In this document: positions 62,652 to 64,000 of the stretch, piece by piece
Numbering within the stretch: the first letter of the stretch is position 1
Layout: each line of letters starts with the position of its first letter
NCBI GenBank assembly: GCA_900318375.1
Contig: ONKG01000007.1
Span: 1-64,000, forward strand
Direction of reading: 5' to 3'
Source of the DNA: an uncultured Lachnospiraceae bacterium
GTDB lineage: Bacteria > Bacillota > Clostridia > Lachnospirales > Lachnospiraceae
DNA length: 64,000 nucleotides
The notes under the pieces: generated by a model
Database searches by the model: none
Seen by the model: the letters and a program-made list of their open reading frames with translations, nothing else
What the model was told of the DNA's origin: nothing
Position numbers and translations under genes: made by a program

Positions 62652-63983
62652 TCACCTGCGCACAATGCGCTTCAGCATCGGGTTCCAGACAATGGTATAT
62701 CCCATTTCCCGTATCCGCGCACAGAACTCCCTGCTCAGGGTCCCGAGATTTTCATCAGCATACATGACATGCCCGTCATAAGAGCATCCGAACACCTCTT
62801 CATACACGCTGAAAAGCTCTTCGCGGATCTTCATGCAGCGGACATCGATTGCCCATGCATTCTGAACGGTCTGCGCGATCAGACGGGGACCCTCCTCGGC
62901 CTCATCCCATCCTTCGTAGAGGACACTGCCCTGTTCGTCCTGCATGCCGCCGATAATCCTGTGTTTTTCATCCAGAACCTTGCCGCCGACTGCACCGACC
63001 ATCTTTCTTGCGGAGAAAATCTCCGGGATATATTCAATTTCCATGATTCCCGCCATACGGGAAGGACGGACAGCAGCGCGGATCTTGCGAATGCGGAAAT
63101 ATTCCTCCAGCGCCCTTTTCCTTGCGTCCATCACCTCTGCGCCGGGAGCATTCTTCTGGAAGACGTGGCACAGTACACGGGAAATGTGATGGACTCCCGT
63201 TTTCGGTGCCCGCAGCATGAAATCATACTCCGGTGCTTCGTCATATTCCTCCCGGAACCGCAGCGCCAGGAAGAGAGACCTTCTCACAACCAGAACCCTG
63301 GAAATATAATCCGTCGCATATAAATAGTCAATACTGAAATCGGGTTTAAACCAGGGATCGCTGAAATGTTTTCCCCTGGCGTCCCGCCGGTCCTCGTCTG
63401 TGTACAGAATTTCGGCATCTGTCTGCATGATCGAGAGGGCCATTTCAAAAAGGGCATCTTTTGTCAGGAGATCCCCGCACTCGAGGCGGAAGATATAATC
63501 GCCGCCGGCCTGTGAGGCAGCTCTGTTTACAATCCCGGCAAGGCCTGAGTCGGCAGACATGTCCAGATAATGGAGTCTGTCCTCCCGGTACCAGGCAATC
63601 ACATCCCGCACCCGGTCCGAGATACTCCTGTCGAGAATATACAGTTCGAAGTCTCCGTAGGTCTGCTCCAGAACCGAAGTCAGTGTAGAGCGGAACATGC
63701 GCAGATCCGGCTCACGCACTGCTATGAAAATGGAGAAAAAAGGCGGCCTCGCATCTTTTTGAAGATAGACTGACGAACCGAGTACGGTCTCAGGCGATTC
63801 TCCCTCCCTTATTCTCTCCGAGACAGTTTCCTGCATCAGAAGAACATCTTCCTGCGGCTCTTCATAGCTATAGTCTGCACGACCGTTCCGACCGGCAGTG
63901 CGTACAGCAGCGGCGCGGATCTGCTCCGCGCTCTTAATCCCCGCTGATGCAATTTTATTTCGAATCTTGCCAATCGGAGCCAT
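62652..63983 (-). CDS. Family 2 glycosyltransferase with N-terminal extension
   Basis: A 443-residue protein. Residues 1-75 are basic and helical and unassigned. The GT2 domain follows: FSIFIAVREPDLRMFRSTLTSVLEQTYGDFELYILD, then GGDYIFRLECGDLLTKDALFEM and AEILYTDEDRRD with the acidic metal-binding cluster. PDFSIDYLYATDYISRVLVVRR is the acceptor part. AAGAGG precedes the ATG. The upstream part of this locus lies beyond the right edge. It resembles glycosyltransferases of polysaccharide or rhamnan synthesis. Confidence 0.9.
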   Translation of the reverse strand: MAPIGKIRNKIASAGIKSAEQIRAAAVRTAGRNGRADYSYEEPQEDVLLMQETVSERIREGESPETVLGSSVYLQKDARPPFFSIFIAVREPDLRMFRSTLTSVLEQTYGDFELYILDRSISDRVRDVIAWYREDRLHYLDMSADSGLAGIVNRAASQAGGDYIFRLECGDLLTKDALFEMALSIMQTDAEILYTDEDRRDARGKHFSDPWFKPDFSIDYLYATDYISRVLVVRRSLFLALRFREEYDEAPEYDFMLRAPKTGVHHISRVLCHVFQKNAPGAEVMDARKRALEEYFRIRKIRAAVRPSRMAGIMEIEYIPEIFSARKMVGAVGGKVLDEKHRIIGGMQDEQGSVLYEGWDEAEEGPRLIAQTVQNAWAIDVRCMKIREELFSVYEEVFGCSYDGHVMYADENLGTLSREFCARIREMGYTIVWNPMLKRIVRR

Positions 63984-64000
63984 GCCAGTACCTCTTGGGG

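Overview
The window comes from a low-to-moderate GC Firmicute and most resembles a gut Lachnospiraceae (Eubacteriales). This is inferred from the gene families (DUF6145 next to birA and dusB, the TetR/DUF308/radical SAM cluster, Clostridia-type integrative element genes) and from strong GGAGG ribosome binding sites. No rRNA or tRNA gene is visible. Almost every chromosomal gene lies on the minus strand.

Layout. (1) 1-3405 is chromosome: a radical SAM protein running off the left edge, a DUF308 membrane protein, a TetR regulator, and a PAP2-like membrane protein. (2) About 3416-33985 is an integrated mobile element of roughly 30.6 kb lying just downstream of lysS. Its ends carry a 12-bp direct repeat. 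The left third holds a large serine recombinase, a two-gene primase/helicase, a MobV-type relaxase, an AbrB/PIN toxin-antitoxin pair, an Xis-like protein, a DUF6076-like protein, CD1845-family and TnpV proteins. The middle holds a VirD4/TcpA coupling protein that loses its normal C-terminus where it meets tnpV, a PcfB protein, two small membrane proteins, a giant (2,436-residue) surface protein and a second anchored surface protein. The right third holds two sigma-region-4-like regulators, an XRE regulator, seven palindromic 39-40 bp repeats, a RepA_N-type replication initiator with 23-bp iterons inside its reading frame, ParB, ParA and two small genes. VirB4, VirB6 and cell-wall hydrolase genes are absent, so the element looks mobilizable or decayed rather than self-transmissible. 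(3) 34009-63983 is chromosome: lysS, greA, dusB, DUF6145, birA, argF, an SPFH/NfeD pair, an rRNA methyltransferase, pfkA, dnaE, ispD, the t6A cluster (tsaD, rnz, rimI, tsaB, tsaE), rpiB, an ECF S-component, murA, a flavin reductase, a tail-anchored coiled-coil protein and two glycosyltransferases.

The most striking chromosomal feature is a 2,882-bp group II intron with a reverse transcriptase/HNH protein inserted inside dnaE. Removing 46212-49093 restores an uninterrupted 1,225-residue DNA polymerase III alpha subunit, so replication in this cell should depend on intron splicing.

Within the element the genes divide into excision and transfer (recombinase, Xis, relaxase, primase, coupling protein), replication and segregation (Rep, ParA, ParB, iterons), maintenance (AbrB/PIN) and cell-surface cargo (two large anchored proteins with long structured leaders). 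A 13-bp boxA-like motif lies in two element leaders, one of them upstream of the 7.3-kb surface protein gene, and may mark processive antitermination.
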